A stretch of 5,057 nt of DNA from Desulfobacterales bacterium (GTDB taxonomy: Bacteria; Desulfobacterota; Desulfobacteria; Desulfobacterales; UBA11574): contig JAAXQD010000244.1 of NCBI GenBank assembly GCA_012974475.1, positions 1 to 5,057 of the forward strand, given 5' to 3'. Under the pieces are notes generated by a model that was given only the letters and a program-made list of their open reading frames with translations, did no database searches and was not told where the DNA came from. The translations under genes and the position numbers were made by a program. Shown in pieces: positions 4,189 to 5,057 of this stretch (position 1 is the first letter of the stretch; each line of letters opens with the position of its first letter).

Positions 4189-5057
4189 ATGTCGACAGCA
4201 ACGGGTATAATTGTCCTTATGGGCTCCGGTGAACTCACCGCCACAATGGTGGAGGTACACAAAAAAATCCTCGGCCGGCTGCCCGACCCTCCCAACGCGG
4301 TGTTTTTAGACACTCCCGCCGGGTTTCAGCTGAATGTCGAAGAGATTTCCCGGAAAGCGGTGGAATATTTTCGGGTTCACGTTCAAAAACCCCTTGCCGT
4401 CGCCGGGTACAAATCCGCTGAGAATACCACGGCATTTGAAGCCGAAACAGCGTATGATCTGCTGCGAAACGCACATTTTGTGCTGGTGGGACCGGGGAGC
4501 CCCACCTATGCGGTTCGTCAGCTTCGGAAAACACCGATTCCCGAAATTCTCAATACCGTCATTCAATCCGGCGGCTGCCTGGTGGCTGCAAGCGCAGCCG
4601 CCCTGACCATGGGTCGCCATACCCTGCCCGTATACGAAATATACAAGGTCGGCCAGGAAATCCACTGGATCGACGGACTCGATATTTTGGCACCCTTCGG
4701 GTTCAACCTGGTTGTCGTTCCCCATTGGAATAACGCCGAAGGCGGAACCCACGACACACGGTTCTGTTTTATGGGAGAATCCCGTTTTCGGAAACTCGAG
4801 GCGCTTTTGCCGGAAGATGCGACGATTTTGGGTATCGACGAGCATACTGCCTGCATCATCGATCTTCACGCACAGCGAATCGACATCCAGGGAATCGGAG
4901 ACGTCACCCTCCGAAGAATGGGGCGTGAAATGAAATTCGGAAAAGGAGACCCGCTGCCGTTTGAAACACTGGCCGAGGAAATGGACATCGGAAAATGGAC
5001 CCTAAAAGAACCCGATGAAATCGACGGTGCCGTCCACATGAAGGCCCCGGAAAAAAC
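4189..5057 (+). CDS. Peptidase S51 / cyanophycinase-like (type 1 glutamine amidotransferase-like fold) protein, 3' end outside window
   Basis: The frame is open from ATG 4189 to the window edge (289 residues seen). Family features in order: IIVLMGSGELT (7-17), VFLDTPAGF (38-46), VLVGPGSPTYAVRQL (98-112), GGCLVAASAAAL (128-139), VVVPHWNNAEGGTHDTRF (175-192) and GIDEHTACIIDL (215-226). The last resembles the GIDE-x-TA motif of cyanophycinases. S135 occupies the nucleophile position, but the context is AASAAA rather than the usual G-x-S-A-G of active S51 peptidases; H179 and E218 are plausible partners. Active members cleave dipeptides or cyanophycin with a catalytic Ser; whether this one is a peptidase is unclear. 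Residues after ~245 extend past the normal S51 core into an unassigned tail. GGAAAG (4174-4179) lies 9 nt before the ATG. It follows a terminator by 34 bp, leaving little room for its own promoter. No signal peptide is seen. Confidence 0.8.
   Translation, partial: MSTATGIIVLMGSGELTATMVEVHKKILGRLPDPPNAVFLDTPAGFQLNVEEISRKAVEYFRVHVQKPLAVAGYKSAENTTAFEAETAYDLLRNAHFVLVGPGSPTYAVRQLRKTPIPEILNTVIQSGGCLVAASAAALTMGRHTLPVYEIYKVGQEIHWIDGLDILAPFGFNLVVVPHWNNAEGGTHDTRFCFMGESRFRKLEALLPEDATILGIDEHTACIIDLHAQRIDIQGIGDVTLRRMGREMKFGKGDPLPFETLAEEMDIGKWTLKEPDEIDGAVHMKAPEK

Noticed and set aside
4306..4869. 187-codon leftward ORF
   Set aside because: It is the antisense shadow of the S51-like gene, which has conserved motifs along its whole length.
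1..5057. Search by eye for tRNA, CRISPR repeats, insertion sequence ends, toxin-antitoxin or defence genes
   Set aside because: No direct-repeat array, transposase motif, tRNA-like cloverleaf or defence domain was seen.

Overview
This window looks like an ordinary chromosomal stretch from a Gram-negative, mid-GC bacterium. The mix of a DUF2889 protein, an exported YcbK-type M15 peptidase, a glyoxalase II-like metallo-hydrolase and a peptidase S51-like protein suggests Desulfobacterota (a Desulfosarcina- or Desulfobacter-like sulfate reducer). That assignment is inference from gene content and style; no marker gene is present. I see no insertion sequence, tRNA, rRNA, CRISPR array, phage gene or recognisable defence system.

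Layout. Bases 1-589 (+) are the 3' part of an MscS-family mechanosensitive channel. It converges on a leftward azlC-azlD pair (1668 to 623, -), a two-subunit branched-chain amino acid exporter. The 33-bp gap between the convergent stops holds a hairpin whose 3' arm includes the azlD stop codon. The azlC start lies behind a leader of about 125 nt that is GC-rich and follows a promoter with a perfect TTGACA. Divergently from that promoter runs a rightward set: a DUF2889 protein (1893-2432), an exported zinc D,D/L,D-peptidase-like protein of the M15/DUF882 family (2483-3445) and a metallo-beta-lactamase-fold hydrolase (3470-4114). The set closes with a good intrinsic terminator (4130-4154). A further rightward gene, a peptidase S51/cyanophycinase-like protein, starts at 4189 and runs off the window.

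How the genes may work together. AzlC and AzlD form one transporter and are translationally coupled by overlapping stop and start. The three genes after 1893 share strand and short gaps (24-50 bp) and end at one terminator, so they are probably co-transcribed; I see no shared pathway. The peptidase acts in the envelope, while DUF2889 and the MBL protein have no signal peptide and are probably cytoplasmic.

The most interesting signals are non-coding: a start-codon hairpin with competing anti-Shine-Dalgarno pairing ahead of the DUF2889 gene, the long structured leader of azlC, and a 5-codon ORF just ahead of the peptidase gene. The S51-like protein has an altered nucleophile motif. All are modest, unverified observations.
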